A stretch of 53,262 bases of DNA from a virus, in IMG/VR virus record IMGVR_UViG_3300048582_000146, positions 1-53,262 of that record; one strand, 5' to 3'. The position numbers and the translations under genes were made by a program. The first letter of the stretch is position 1. The number at the start of each line of letters is the position of its first letter. The notes below the pieces were generated by a model. It had not been told where the DNA came from. It did no database searches and was given only the letters and a program-made list of their open reading frames with translations. This document shows, in pieces, positions 38,562 through 49,170 of the stretch.

Positions 38562-39437
38562 ATGAGTTTAATCGTAGAATGCTCAAAAGCTGAGCAAAGT
38601 CAAAAAAATACCGGTGCCAAAGAGCAATGCTTGGAAGGTGTTGTTATCCGTCACGCACTTGCTCCAGACACGCAAGAGTTTGCAACGGTAACAGAAGCCA
38701 AAACATTGGCCACTTGGAAAACGCAAGTTGCAGCAAAACAAATCATTCCTCTTTATGAGATTGAAGAGTTGGCTGTTGCTGATACAGAAGATACTTTCTT
38801 CGAAGGTCGTGAGAAACGTTACAGAACAGCGACTGGTAAAAAAATCAGAACGTTCAACTGTTTCTTAGGTTTGTGCTCTCATAACGCTCTTAAATCTTAC
38901 AACGGTAAGAAAATGAGAATTTATGAGTTTACAGATGCTCAGGAAATCAAAGGAACTACTCCTGATGGAACAAAAGTTCGTGGCCAATTAGTAACAATTG
39001 AAGTTGGAAAACGCATTGATGCAATGCCGGACAAACCAGCTTACACTCCTGTTACTTTAACCTATGCTGATTTCAACGAGTTTGAAGATAGCGGTGTAAT
39101 CTTAAAACCAACTTGGTCACAAATCGAAGTACAAGGTATTTACGATGTTGAACTTACTTTGGTTTCTGCTTCTGCTACATCTTTGAAATTTACAGTTTCT
39201 GCAGGTTGTTCAGGTGATGATAAAATAGCATCTTTCGATACTGCTGATATCACATTGAAAACCGCTGCTGGAGTTGCTGTAACGCACACATTTGTTGCTG
39301 CAGATGGAAATGGAGTGTATGAACTTACAGGAACAGGTTTTGTAAATACACTTGTTATTGACTTAAACGGAATTGTTACACAAACTGAAGCTATTTACGA
39401 AAGTACTGGCGGATTGTCTGTGACCGGAATATCTTAA
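38562..39437 (+). CDS. Major tail-tube protein
   Basis: This 291-residue protein is beta-rich with the first domain (CLEGVVIRHALAPDTQEFATVTEAKTLA through MRIYEFTDAQEIKGTTPDGT) and a C-terminal Ig-like extra domain (SASATSLKFTVSAGCSGDD, then GVYELTGTGFVNTLVIDLNG) of about 95 residues. Position before the chaperone-like and tape-measure genes fits the major tail protein of a siphovirus. The extra Ig-like domain could decorate the tail surface. Confidence 0.7.
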   Translation: MSLIVECSKAEQSQKNTGAKEQCLEGVVIRHALAPDTQEFATVTEAKTLATWKTQVAAKQIIPLYEIEELAVADTEDTFFEGREKRYRTATGKKIRTFNCFLGLCSHNALKSYNGKKMRIYEFTDAQEIKGTTPDGTKVRGQLVTIEVGKRIDAMPDKPAYTPVTLTYADFNEFEDSGVILKPTWSQIEVQGIYDVELTLVSASATSLKFTVSAGCSGDDKIASFDTADITLKTAAGVAVTHTFVAADGNGVYELTGTGFVNTLVIDLNGIVTQTEAIYESTGGLSVTGIS

Positions 39438-39449
39438 TAGATTTTCCAA

Positions 39450-39632
39450 ATGGCAAGGCACAAGTATAAAGGTATCACTTTTGCCGAAGGTTGGAGTGGT
39501 ACATTTGAACAGTTTAAGTCAGAGTTTGAGAATACTCATGTGTTTAAAAACTTAGAACCAAAGCAAAGATTGGCGGAAATGAAAAAGGTTTTCAATACGA
39601 TTACCAAAACAGATCCACCAAAGGAAAAGTAA
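39450..39632 (+). CDS. Small hypothetical protein after tail tube
   Basis: This 60-residue protein (MARHKYKGITFAEGWSGTFEQFK, then NLEPKQRLAEMKKVFNTIT) is helical and charged. It is between the tail-tube gene and the terminator at 39654. No family is recognised; it could be an assembly factor. Confidence 0.5.
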   Translation: MARHKYKGITFAEGWSGTFEQFKSEFENTHVFKNLEPKQRLAEMKKVFNTITKTDPPKEK

Positions 39633-39653
39633 AAGTTTTATTTACTGTATAAG

Positions 39654-39696
39654 AGGCCGTATAAGATGATTATTCATTTTATATCGGCCTTTTTTA
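39654..39696 (+). terminator. Intrinsic terminator after the tail-tube gene
   Basis: AGGCCG (39654-39659) pairs with CGGCCT (39685-39690), with a further A/T-rich extension inside, followed by TTTTTT. The tail genes continue without a clear new promoter, so it probably lowers transcription of downstream genes after the abundant tail-tube product. Confidence 0.75.
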
Positions 39697-39708
39697 TAAA
39701 AAACAATC

Positions 39709-40158
39709 ATGGCCACATTTCAAGACCAACTGATAAAAGCAAATAAAATCGATTCTAATATAGTATCGAAGGAGTTGTTTGATTTTATCCGGGCCATATC
39801 TAAAGAACTCGTTGAACTCAATAAGAAACAAATTAACGAAGATTCTCAGGACATCTACGGCAAAGCAATTGGTTTCTATTCCAGAGCTACCGAGTTCCTA
39901 ACATTGGGAGTAAAGAAAGCGGGTGAACCATTTACCGGAGAAGATACCGGCTCATGGCTTTCAAGGTTTTATGTTACCGTTTTGGATAATACTTTTTTCT
40001 TTGGAAGTACCGACCCTAAAACCGATGACATTTTAGATTCTCCTTATTGGCTTTCATCCGATTTATTCGGACTTACAGATGAAAATCTGCAAATGGTTAT
40101 CGATACAAAGTTCCTGCCTTTCATTAAAGAATATTATAGAAAATCACTCGATTTATGA
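39709..40158 (+). CDS. Putative tail assembly or tail-completion protein
   Basis: This 149-residue helical protein includes FYSRATEFLTLGVKKAGEPFTGEDTG and ILDSPYWLSSDLFGLTDEN. In Bacteroidota siphoviruses such a protein lies just before the tape-measure gene and may be involved in tail completion. Its stop overlaps the next start (ATGA). No slippery sequence was obvious near its end. Confidence 0.5.
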   Translation: MATFQDQLIKANKIDSNIVSKELFDFIRAISKELVELNKKQINEDSQDIYGKAIGFYSRATEFLTLGVKKAGEPFTGEDTGSWLSRFYVTVLDNTFFFGSTDPKTDDILDSPYWLSSDLFGLTDENLQMVIDTKFLPFIKEYYRKSLDL

Positions 40159-40754
40159 TTTATACCTCACTTAGAATATTGCCAATGATTTTGTTTGATG
40201 AGATTCTTTCATCAGGAAATTATGCATTGCTTTCCACTGAACCAAACTTAACAGAAGAAGATCTTCTTTCGTTAAAAATTCTTTGGGAGGAATTACATGA
40301 ACAGTACCAGGAGAAGTATAACAAAACAGGAAAAAACAAATACTTCAATGTTGATCGTGAGGTTTCCTATCAGGCGAATAGGTTTACATTAATCAATTCT
40401 GCATGTGATTCATTGTTGTTTGATAAGAATGATTTATTGATAAACTTTTTAATTGAAGAAGGATATTCAATAAAAAACTCAACCTACTTAGTAGATATTG
40501 AGCGAGTAAAAAAGCAATCACAAGGCATCCTAATAAAAATCAACACTTTGGTTGATACACTTCCAAAACCAAAGCCCGGACAATCGAAAGAGGCTGAGTA
40601 TTCTATTGTAGATATTATGGCCGGCTATGTTTCTGTATTGGGTTTTGACTTTGATTTCTACACTATATCCGTTGAAAAATTTAAGTCCATTGAAAAAACG
40701 GTACATAATAAAATGAAGGCGATGGAGAATAACAAACCCACCAAAAAGAAATAA
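40155..40754 (+). CDS. Putative tail assembly chaperone
   Basis: This 199-residue protein is helical with LRILPMILFDEILSSGNYALL near the start and a Lys-rich C-terminus. It stands directly before the tape measure by 2 bp, the usual position of tail assembly chaperones that bind the tape during tail growth. It overlaps its upstream neighbour by 4 bp. Family not certain. Confidence 0.55.
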   Translation: MIYTSLRILPMILFDEILSSGNYALLSTEPNLTEEDLLSLKILWEELHEQYQEKYNKTGKNKYFNVDREVSYQANRFTLINSACDSLLFDKNDLLINFLIEEGYSIKNSTYLVDIERVKKQSQGILIKINTLVDTLPKPKPGQSKEAEYSIVDIMAGYVSVLGFDFDFYTISVEKFKSIEKTVHNKMKAMENNKPTKKK

Positions 40755-40756
40755 CT

Positions 40757-43700
40757 ATGTCAACAGGTCAAATTACACGCAAAGAAATAATTGAAGATGA
40801 AGCTTTACGATGGGGCGAAGATTACGCAAAGCTCATGGAAAAAGCGATCGGAAAAAATAAAGAATTTGTTGAATCTATTTTGGCATTGAACGAGGCAAAC
40901 AAACAATTGAGAGCTTCCGGTAACCAAAAGGAATTGGCAGAAAATCAACGATTGGCAAATGTGCAAGGAGAAAAGGCTTTAGGTATTTGGAAGGAGCAGA
41001 ACCAATTAGAATTGGCTTTAATTTCTACCAAAAGAAAGAATCTTTTAGCAACGGAATCAACAAATAGAGCACTTGTAAAAGAACGCACTGCACTTGCTGA
41101 AACCAATAAGGAAATCAAAGCACAAGCACGTGAGCAACTTGGCTTGATTGGTTCTTATGAAAAGCTAAATAAGTCGCGTAACGATGCTCAAAAGCGTTTG
41201 GGTGATTTGCTTTCTGCTGAAAAGAAATCAACTGCAGAAGTAATCAAGGCTCAATTGGAATTTAATAAGCTTGATGCTCGAGTAAAGGCCGTTGATGCAT
41301 CGCTGAAAAACTATTCTAAGAACATTGGTAATTATCAAAGTGCCTTTCAAGGCTTGGGAGGAACACTACGGGATTTAACCTCTGCTTTTGGTATAGTTAC
41401 CGGTATTGCTTTGTTTGGCCAGATCGTTGGCGATATCACTTCAACCATCAGAGAATTTGACCGTCAATTAATTGCTGTTGGAAAAACAACTAACATTTCC
41501 GGTAAAGAATTGGAGCAATTTGGACGTGAAGTAGTTCAATTGGGTAGTGATTTAGATGGTGTTTCCGTTCAAGGATTATTGTCTTCTGCGGAGGTTGCCG
41601 GGCAGTTAGGAGTAAAAGGAACAGAAAACATTTTGAAGTTTTCAACAGCTATTGAGAAACTTAAATTAACTTCGGATATTATCACAGAAGAGCAAGTACA
41701 ATCATTTGCTCAATTCATCGAGGTATCTGCTGATAGCTTTGAGAATGCTGATAAATTGGCATCTGTAATCACTCAGTTAGGCAACAACTTTGCCACTACT
41801 GAAGCTCAAATTCTTTCCAATGCAACAGAGATTCAAAAAGGTATTGCGGTTTACGCAACCAGTGCTGAGGGTGTTTTAGGTCTTGGAGCTGCCACTGCAT
41901 CGTTGGGATCAGAAGCGGAAAGCTCACGAAGTGCGATTCAATCCACTTTTGCAGTAATAAATAATGCTATTGCCACCGGTAAAAATCTTCAAAACGTTTT
42001 AAAATTAACCGGGTTAACGCAAGCAGAACTATCCAAACAATTCAACAAAGATGCAACGGGTGTATTTGTGAAGTTTGTGGGTGGACTTGCCAAAGCCAAA
42101 GAAGAAGGGCAAAATCTTACTTTAGTTTTGAATGATTTAGACATCACCGAAAAAAGAGCTTTCACGGTTGTAGGTTCTTTGGCTGCTAATTATGATGTGC
42201 TTGCAAATTCTGTAGCAACGGCCACAGAAGAATACAAAGTAAATGAAGCATTAAATAGAGAAGTTGTAGCTGCTTCCGAATCAATCAATTCTATATTAAG
42301 CGACATAAACGACCAATGGGAGGCCTTTGTTTTATCAACCAATGATGCTAATGATGGTACCAAAATAATCACTAATTCTTTAAAGTTCCTTCGCGACAAT
42401 TTGCAAACCATTATTGCTAATTTCCTGAAATACGGAGCTGTTGTTTTGACTTTTGTTGGAGTAATGCGAATTGTAAATTTTACAATGGGAGCATGGACAG
42501 CATTACAAGGAGCTGCAACTGCTGCACAAATAAACTTTGCATTAGCTACCGGAATTGGAACTAAATCAATCCTTGCACAAGCTGCAGCAGTTCGAGCAGC
42601 TACAACTGCTCAAACAGGTTTAAATGTAGCAATGACCGCAACGCCTTGGGGAATTGTTTTAGCAGCTCTTGCGGCTGCCGTTATCGCTTACAAGGTTTTC
42701 AATGATGAGTTAAACGAAACGGAAATCAGAACCAATGCCATCAAGAAAGCAGTTGAAACATTAGGAGAAACAGAAGCGTATTATGCCGAACAAAGAACCA
42801 AAGGCCGTGACAATAATTTCAAGCAAATTGAAGATGAGATTGCACTTAGAAAAGCTCAAGGCGAAAACTCGGATAAGTTAGACAAAGAAGAAATTGCTAG
42901 AAAAAAAGCAGTTACAGAAGCTCAATTAAAAGTGTTTTTAGATTTAAAAGCTGTTGAAATCGAGCGGACCAAAACACAAATTGAGGAATCTAACAAACGT
43001 GTTGCTGTTGCTCAAAATGAAGTAAATTCAATTAATAAGTTTGCTTTATCAAATCCTTTTGGAGAATCAAATAAAGAGAAGGAACAGCGATTAATTCAAT
43101 TAAAAGCAGAGAATGATGCACGTCGTGCCACTTTGCAAGAACTCAATAAATTAACTGTAGAAGAATCTAAAAAATTAAACAAGGTTCTTGAGGATTTAGA
43201 CAAACAAAAGGCTTTGAAAGATGCTGAGACAGTATCAGAAACCAACGAAAAATTAAAACGTGAAGCGGAAAAAAGAAGAAAAGAATACCTTCAAAACCTT
43301 CAAGAACAGGACAACGCTGAATTTAAATTACGTGAGTTCCGTTTAAAGAATTTAGCTGAAATTGATCGCCAATATGCCGATAGTGATTTAAATCCATTCG
43401 ACCAACGCCTTGACGCCTTGCTTGAAGCAAATCAATTGGAATTATCAATTTCAAGAGAAACAGCCGAACAAAAATTAAAAGACATTTCCCGTTACACAGA
43501 TTCAGTTCGTGATTTGAGTAATGAGGAAATACGGATTTTATTGGAAGGCGGTACCATTAAAAAAGAATTGAACAACCAGGAGAAATTAGTTTTAGAACAA
43601 TTTGAAGCCGATAAAACTAAGATTGTTGTTAAAGGAAATGAAGACCGTGAAAAGTTGGTGGATAATCAGGTGAAGCTTCTTCAGAAAGGAATTACCAGCA

Positions 43701-44914
43701 ACTTGCTTACTGATGAAACAGAGCTAAACAAACAATTGACCGCTCAAAATAAACTTTACAAAGCCAATTTGCAAATCATTAAAGATTTCTATGCACAAAA
43801 AGAGGCGTTGGATGGGTTTAATCTTGCTGACTATGATGCGATGCAAAAAGAAATGCAGGACCTGACAACGGCCAACGAGCAGGAAATGTTTGAGATTAAG
43901 AAGGAATTCGCTTTGAAAGGCTTAAAGATGCAGATTTCTGCAATTGAAGCATTATTAAAGGCACAGGATGCTTTACCTGAAAATGAGCGTATCTCAGCGG
44001 AGAAAAGAGCCGAAATCGAAAATCAACTTTCTAAGGCAAAGCTTGCAATGTCAGAGGAAGAATTGAAGAAGTATGAAGAAAATGCAGATGACCGGGTTAA
44101 TATTGAAGAAGAAACTACTGCATTAATCAAGCAACTTTCACAAGATTTATACAATGCTTTAGGAAATTTTGTCAATGCAATATTTGAGGCTAAAATAGCC
44201 AACATTGATAATGAAATCGCTGCAAATGATGAGTATTATGCCAAACAAATTGAGCTGGCCGGAAATGATCAACGTCAAAAGGATTTATTGACACAAGAAT
44301 CAGAAAAGAAACGTAAAAAACTAGAAGAAGAAAAACGAAAAGAGCAACGCAAGCAAGCCATTTTTAATAAAGCCACTGCAATTGCAGAAATAGGAATCAA
44401 TACTGCTGCCGGTATCATGGCTACAATCAAAAATTTAGGATTGCCTTTTGCAACACCTTTTGTTATTGCAACGGGTTTACTCGGAGCTCTTCAAGTAGCT
44501 ACCGTTTTGGCCACTCCAATTCCTAAGTATGAAAAAGGAACTAAGAACCACAAAGGAGGTTTTGCAGAAGTAGGAGAGGTACGTCCGGAGGTAATTATCG
44601 AGCCCGGTAAAAAACCTTATGTTGTCGATAAGCCAAGTATTTTGAATCTGAAAAGAGGAACTGAAGTTGTTCCATCGATTCCGGAGTATGAGGCAATGAT
44701 GCGAGCTTCTTATATGGCATCATTAGATATGCAAGGCCAAAAATTAAGCTCGGCCACAAGTGAAATGATTTTTGATAGCAGATTCAATCAAGAAATTTTG
44801 GAAGAATTAAAGTTAAACAGAAAAGCTACTGAGCGTCAAAGAACTTCTTTTAACTTAAAAAATGAGGTTAATTTAGGTTACGAGATTTGGAGATTAAAAA
44901 ACATAAATTGGTAA
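40757..44914 (+). CDS. Tape measure protein
   Basis: This 1385-residue protein is the longest in the window and typical of a siphovirus tape measure. The order is: N-terminal coiled coil (about 1-190), a TP901-like domain (about 195-420, REFDRQLIAVGKTTNIS), two hydrophobic spans near 552-570 and 626-645, long coiled coils to about 1110, and a Gly-rich C-terminal part with the pattern KHKGGFAEVGEVRPEVI. By the 1.5 angstrom per residue rule the tail would be about 200 nm. Hydrophobic spans may insert in the host membrane during DNA injection. Confidence 0.9.
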   Translation: MSTGQITRKEIIEDEALRWGEDYAKLMEKAIGKNKEFVESILALNEANKQLRASGNQKELAENQRLANVQGEKALGIWKEQNQLELALISTKRKNLLATESTNRALVKERTALAETNKEIKAQAREQLGLIGSYEKLNKSRNDAQKRLGDLLSAEKKSTAEVIKAQLEFNKLDARVKAVDASLKNYSKNIGNYQSAFQGLGGTLRDLTSAFGIVTGIALFGQIVGDITSTIREFDRQLIAVGKTTNISGKELEQFGREVVQLGSDLDGVSVQGLLSSAEVAGQLGVKGTENILKFSTAIEKLKLTSDIITEEQVQSFAQFIEVSADSFENADKLASVITQLGNNFATTEAQILSNATEIQKGIAVYATSAEGVLGLGAATASLGSEAESSRSAIQSTFAVINNAIATGKNLQNVLKLTGLTQAELSKQFNKDATGVFVKFVGGLAKAKEEGQNLTLVLNDLDITEKRAFTVVGSLAANYDVLANSVATATEEYKVNEALNREVVAASESINSILSDINDQWEAFVLSTNDANDGTKIITNSLKFLRDNLQTIIANFLKYGAVVLTFVGVMRIVNFTMGAWTALQGAATAAQINFALATGIGTKSILAQAAAVRAATTAQTGLNVAMTATPWGIVLAALAAAVIAYKVFNDELNETEIRTNAIKKAVETLGETEAYYAEQRTKGRDNNFKQIEDEIALRKAQGENSDKLDKEEIARKKAVTEAQLKVFLDLKAVEIERTKTQIEESNKRVAVAQNEVNSINKFALSNPFGESNKEKEQRLIQLKAENDARRATLQELNKLTVEESKKLNKVLEDLDKQKALKDAETVSETNEKLKREAEKRRKEYLQNLQEQDNAEFKLREFRLKNLAEIDRQYADSDLNPFDQRLDALLEANQLELSISRETAEQKLKDISRYTDSVRDLSNEEIRILLEGGTIKKELNNQEKLVLEQFEADKTKIVVKGNEDREKLVDNQVKLLQKGITSNLLTDETELNKQLTAQNKLYKANLQIIKDFYAQKEALDGFNLADYDAMQKEMQDLTTANEQEMFEIKKEFALKGLKMQISAIEALLKAQDALPENERISAEKRAEIENQLSKAKLAMSEEELKKYEENADDRVNIEEETTALIKQLSQDLYNALGNFVNAIFEAKIANIDNEIAANDEYYAKQIELAGNDQRQKDLLTQESEKKRKKLEEEKRKEQRKQAIFNKATAIAEIGINTAAGIMATIKNLGLPFATPFVIATGLLGALQVATVLATPIPKYEKGTKNHKGGFAEVGEVRPEVIIEPGKKPYVVDKPSILNLKRGTEVVPSIPEYEAMMRASYMASLDMQGQKLSSATSEMIFDSRFNQEILEELKLNRKATERQRTSFNLKNEVNLGYEIWRLKNINW

Positions 44915-44917
44915 TCT

Positions 44918-47137
44918 ATGAATACAATAGACACAGGTTATAAGGAGCGAGTAAAATACATCATTTCATGTGAAGGATTGGGTTCAATGGAAATTGTGGA
45001 CCCGATAGGATGGAATGATGATCAGAAAGAATATGCACGTAATGAAAAGTACCACGGCATCATAGCGAAGTTCTCAAACAACTTGACTTTTATCGAAAAT
45101 GGTGCAGACTTCATCACAACTGCTTTTGCATTGTATGATATCAAAGCTAAGGTACGATTGGAAAAATACATCATGCATCCAAAAACAGACCTTTGGGAAC
45201 GAGAGTATTGGGGCTTCTTGGATATGTCAACCAAAGAAAGTGAAGGCAAGGAAATAAAAATAAAATTCAATTCAGGTGGATTAGAGCAAGATTTAAAAGT
45301 TAGAGAAGATGATTCTTTTGAAGTTGAGAGAGAAACTACAGCTAGCGGAACAGCACTTGAGCCATTGGTTCCAAGTGTGGTTGATATCGATGGAAGAAGA
45401 ATATTTTTAAAATCAAAATGGGATGCTGATGAAATAAACAACAGCATTACTTTAAGCGTGTTTTCAGACGACGGTAACACTCGGAATATTACAAAGCCAT
45501 TTCCTTTAATGAACATTGTTTCTTCACACGAACAGGCTCAAAGTAACTTAGTAAATGCTGAAGGTACTGAAAATATATCCACCGGCGGAATGATGATTTT
45601 CAACGTTGCCGACAGAACCAGAGTATTGAAGTTTAAAGGTGAAGGCATCAAGTTTAAACCGGTTGTAACTAGATGGGATTATGATTGGGCTTTTGCCAAA
45701 CTATGCCTCACTGTTTACGAAAATGGTGTTGATTATAATCTGAAAAACAGAATAGATTTGTTTGATTCTGATGATAACAGTCGAATTGATGGCATTCACA
45801 ACGCATTACAAACACTAAACTTTGAGCAAGAAATTACTGTCGAACAGGGTGATTCAGTTGCATTAGAATTTTATATAAAAGCTGATTTAAAAAACTTTGT
45901 AGGTGCAGGAGCTCGCTTCACAGTTAACTTTCAAGAAATAGCCGGAAAAGTATTTTTGGAAGAAGATAGCGTTTACCCGGCCACAACATCAAAGTTCATA
46001 TTGGTTCATGAATTATTGGACCGGTATTTAAAAATATGCACCAATAAATCAAACATCTTTAAGTCCAATTTTTATGGCAGAACTGATTTAGGTTATCCTT
46101 CAAATGGTTACGGAGCTTATCTTGGAGTTACGCACGGCTTTTGGATTCGTGGATTTGAAAAAGATGAAGAAGAAATTGAGAATTCAGAAAACAAATACAA
46201 GCCTTTGACAACTTCATTCAAAGACATCATCGAATCATTGATAGCGGTTCACAATGTTGGTATTGGAATAGAAACGATCGGAAATAAAGAAACTGTTAGG
46301 GTGGAGGACTTAAAGTATTTTTATCAACCAAAAGTTACTATTAAGCTTCCAAATCAGGTGCAAAAGGTAAAGAGAACTATTTTGTCAAAGAAGTATTTTT
46401 CTTCAATTGAGATTGGTTACAGTAAAGGAGGTGACTATCAAGAAGCGTTTGGACTTGATGAACCCAATGGAAAAACAACCCTTACTACAATCATGGATAC
46501 CGTGAAAGAGTTTTATACTGCTTTATCAAAAATTAGATCCGACGGTTACGGAATTGAATTCACAAGAAGAAAGCCTTACATTGAGTTTTCAACAGAAGAT
46601 ACTCCTTCAGATGAAGATTTATTCTTTTTAGATACAAAGCCCGGATTTACAAACTTTGTTTTAAGAAAATATGCGGATGATTTTGAGCAAATACCTACAG
46701 GTATCTTTTCTCCTGAAACAGCTTTTAATTTACGATTGTCTCCGATCAATAATTTGTTACGTCACGGTTGGTTCATTGGTTGCTGCTTGACTAAATATCC
46801 TTATGAATACATTCGTTACGGTTCATCAACAGCCAATAGTAAATTGAGAACTAAGCTTGTGGGAAAACCTGAGTATGCCGAAAATGACAATATTTTAAAT
46901 AGTGATTTGCAACGGCCACGTTTCTTAACTGAAGAAATTGAGTTTGAACACAATGTAGATTTTGAAATCATGCAATTGGTTGAAGGATTTACAACAGATG
47001 AAAACGGTGACAAAATACCTAATCTCTACGGATTGATTGAGTTTGTAAATGAAGATAACCAAATTGAAAGAGGTTATTTTATGAACTTGAAACCAAATAA
47101 AGAAGGCAACTGGAAATTAATTAAAGCTAATATTTAA
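44918..47137 (+). CDS. Large tail/baseplate protein 1
   Basis: This 739-residue protein follows the tape measure, the usual place of a distal tail or hub protein. The N-terminal region (RVKYIISCEGLGSMEIVDPIG) resembles hub-type beta domains; the rest is beta-rich with regular Ile/Val strands and no enzymatic motif. It may form the tail-tip ring or adsorption hub. The gene ends 4 bp before the next. Confidence 0.6.
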   Translation: MNTIDTGYKERVKYIISCEGLGSMEIVDPIGWNDDQKEYARNEKYHGIIAKFSNNLTFIENGADFITTAFALYDIKAKVRLEKYIMHPKTDLWEREYWGFLDMSTKESEGKEIKIKFNSGGLEQDLKVREDDSFEVERETTASGTALEPLVPSVVDIDGRRIFLKSKWDADEINNSITLSVFSDDGNTRNITKPFPLMNIVSSHEQAQSNLVNAEGTENISTGGMMIFNVADRTRVLKFKGEGIKFKPVVTRWDYDWAFAKLCLTVYENGVDYNLKNRIDLFDSDDNSRIDGIHNALQTLNFEQEITVEQGDSVALEFYIKADLKNFVGAGARFTVNFQEIAGKVFLEEDSVYPATTSKFILVHELLDRYLKICTNKSNIFKSNFYGRTDLGYPSNGYGAYLGVTHGFWIRGFEKDEEEIENSENKYKPLTTSFKDIIESLIAVHNVGIGIETIGNKETVRVEDLKYFYQPKVTIKLPNQVQKVKRTILSKKYFSSIEIGYSKGGDYQEAFGLDEPNGKTTLTTIMDTVKEFYTALSKIRSDGYGIEFTRRKPYIEFSTEDTPSDEDLFFLDTKPGFTNFVLRKYADDFEQIPTGIFSPETAFNLRLSPINNLLRHGWFIGCCLTKYPYEYIRYGSSTANSKLRTKLVGKPEYAENDNILNSDLQRPRFLTEEIEFEHNVDFEIMQLVEGFTTDENGDKIPNLYGLIEFVNEDNQIERGYFMNLKPNKEGNWKLIKANI

Positions 47138-47141
47138 AACT

Positions 47142-49142
47142 ATGTTTAGTAAAATAACAATCACATTTAACGAGGAGTTTACTGTTGGTAAAACCTTGAC
47201 TATCGATGCTTCAAACGGAGGTTTAGATACTATTATGCTATCAAATTTTGTAACTTTAAGAATAGGACTTTATCAAGTTACGAGCAACATTAGAATTTTA
47301 GAAGACGAGGACTATGTTGTAGGAGCGAGTACTGCACAAAATTTCAGAACTGCTTTTTTATTGGATTATCCGGGATTATATTCTGTTGTAAGAACAGCAA
47401 ATGTTCTAGTTATCGAGGCTTTAATTGATTCAATAATTTTCAATAGCGGAAGCTCAACCGGTGATGCTGATTTTGTGATAGAGAACTTTGCCTCTGATCC
47501 TTTCACGCTAACTTCAATCACAACTTCTACAGCATCATTAAATCCATGTGCTAATGTAAAAGTATCGATTCTTTTTTCAGAAGCTCCAACAAAGGTAACT
47601 TTACCTTTTCTCATAAATGACAATGAAGATAACCCAGTTGAGTTTGACTGGCCAAGAGGTACAACATTTAATTTAGATGCTGAATTAACACCCGAACAAA
47701 AGGTGATTCGTTCAAATGTCCGAGTACCTCCATTATTAAATTCTGAGGGTGAAATTTCAATTATTCAAACACCAAACGGAGGAACTTTATCTGCAGCTAT
47801 TTTAAATTCAACAATTTTAGTTGTTGAGTTTTCTTTAGATGGCATAAATTGGCAATCATCAAACGTGTTTTCAGGATTAGAAGCCGGAGAATATACTTTA
47901 CGCATTCGCGACCAGTTTGGATGCGTGAAACAACGTACAAACATAATTGTAACCGAGGTTGGAGAATTAAATGGCAATCAACCATTTTTCTATATCAGCA
48001 AATCAAATTCAATAAGATATGCTAATCGAATTATTTTTGGAGAATCAGCCAATTATAAGAACGATGAAAACACATTAAGCTGTGAGGCTGATGTTGAGGT
48101 TCCTTACATGGAAATACAACCCTTTCAATCAGCTGACGTGGTAACTACACAATTCAAATCGAATTATTCAGAGAATTTGGCAAATGTAGTTCTTGCCAAT
48201 GGTTCTGAGGTTTCAATTCCGGTAATTCAAAAGACCTCCAACATTGGATTAAAAGACAAACGCGATGCACGAAAATTCAATTTAGGAGGTGGAAAAATAG
48301 GAATTTATTTCACTTCAGGAAATAAGTACAATTACGACACCAATGCAGTAGAATCAACCTATGAATTGAATGGAAGATTACCGGCGTTTGCGAAGGCAGG
48401 AAATTACATTTTCTTTGATTTGAATTGGTATTTAATTAGCGGTGTTTTGTATGTAGAAGAAAAAAACGCCGATGTAATTGAAGTGATTGGTGTTTATGAA
48501 GGTTCAGATGTGGCCACTATTGTAAGTTGTGTTTACAACCTTTTCAACTACGAAGTGTATGAATTTGCCATCGATATGGTAGATTATTTGAACGAGCAAA
48601 TTAGAGTTCGAATTAATGCGAATGATACAGTTTTCCAAGATTTAGTTTTCCTTTCGGAAAGGATAGAAATAAAAGTTAGACATGAAAAGACAGTTGAGGT
48701 GTTGTATTACAACGAAGAAAACACAGATATTTTCTATCAGACAGGCATCCGCAATAAAATTAGAATGTTTTTAAACCGTAAAAATTCAATTGTAGAGGCC
48801 GAAAACGAACTGCATAAAATGGACAATAGCACCATAGTTTTAAGCGGAAAACAAATTGAGGGCGATGAGTTTGAATTTGAGCCCGTATCAAAAGAAATCA
48901 TGCGAAAGCTTTGTCAGGCATTGGCTCATAAGTTTTTGTTTATAGATGGGCAGCAATATGTTTTAGATGGCTCTCCGGATGTTGAAGGTCCGATTGAACG
49001 CTCAAACCTACACGTTGTAAAAGCCAAGCTATTAAAATCAGGCGAACCATTCAGAAACAATGGAAACGAATTTGGATTTGATACAACCAATATTGATATT
49101 CCGGGATTAATTGAAACGGAAGATGGATTTGTGAAGTACTAA
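47142..49142 (+). CDS. Large tail/baseplate protein 2 with SprB-like domain
   Basis: This 666-residue protein has, at about residues 205-272, the pattern PNGGTLSAAILNSTILVVEFSLDGINW, LEAGEYTLRIRDQFGCV, then IIVTEVG. This matches a SprB/gliding-adhesin repeat unit (aGTYtvtVtDanGC) typical of Bacteroidota cell-surface proteins. The rest is beta-rich, with a DNA-free C-terminal hub. The SprB-like piece could bind host surface structures. A strong terminator follows at 49171. Confidence 0.65.
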   Translation: MFSKITITFNEEFTVGKTLTIDASNGGLDTIMLSNFVTLRIGLYQVTSNIRILEDEDYVVGASTAQNFRTAFLLDYPGLYSVVRTANVLVIEALIDSIIFNSGSSTGDADFVIENFASDPFTLTSITTSTASLNPCANVKVSILFSEAPTKVTLPFLINDNEDNPVEFDWPRGTTFNLDAELTPEQKVIRSNVRVPPLLNSEGEISIIQTPNGGTLSAAILNSTILVVEFSLDGINWQSSNVFSGLEAGEYTLRIRDQFGCVKQRTNIIVTEVGELNGNQPFFYISKSNSIRYANRIIFGESANYKNDENTLSCEADVEVPYMEIQPFQSADVVTTQFKSNYSENLANVVLANGSEVSIPVIQKTSNIGLKDKRDARKFNLGGGKIGIYFTSGNKYNYDTNAVESTYELNGRLPAFAKAGNYIFFDLNWYLISGVLYVEEKNADVIEVIGVYEGSDVATIVSCVYNLFNYEVYEFAIDMVDYLNEQIRVRINANDTVFQDLVFLSERIEIKVRHEKTVEVLYYNEENTDIFYQTGIRNKIRMFLNRKNSIVEAENELHKMDNSTIVLSGKQIEGDEFEFEPVSKEIMRKLCQALAHKFLFIDGQQYVLDGSPDVEGPIERSNLHVVKAKLLKSGEPFRNNGNEFGFDTTNIDIPGLIETEDGFVKY

Positions 49143-49170
49143 TTCTTATTAAGGCGAATTCGCCACAATT

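Noticed and set aside
39709-40754. Programmed -1 frameshift joining the two tail chaperone-like genes
   Set aside because: The genes overlap by ATGA, but no slippery heptamer followed by a stem was seen near the end of the first.
45022-45516. 164-residue minus-strand open frame
   Set aside because: It lies wholly inside the baseplate gene at 44918-47137, has no recognisable motif, and its composition (Ser/Phe/Leu) is that of an antisense shadow.
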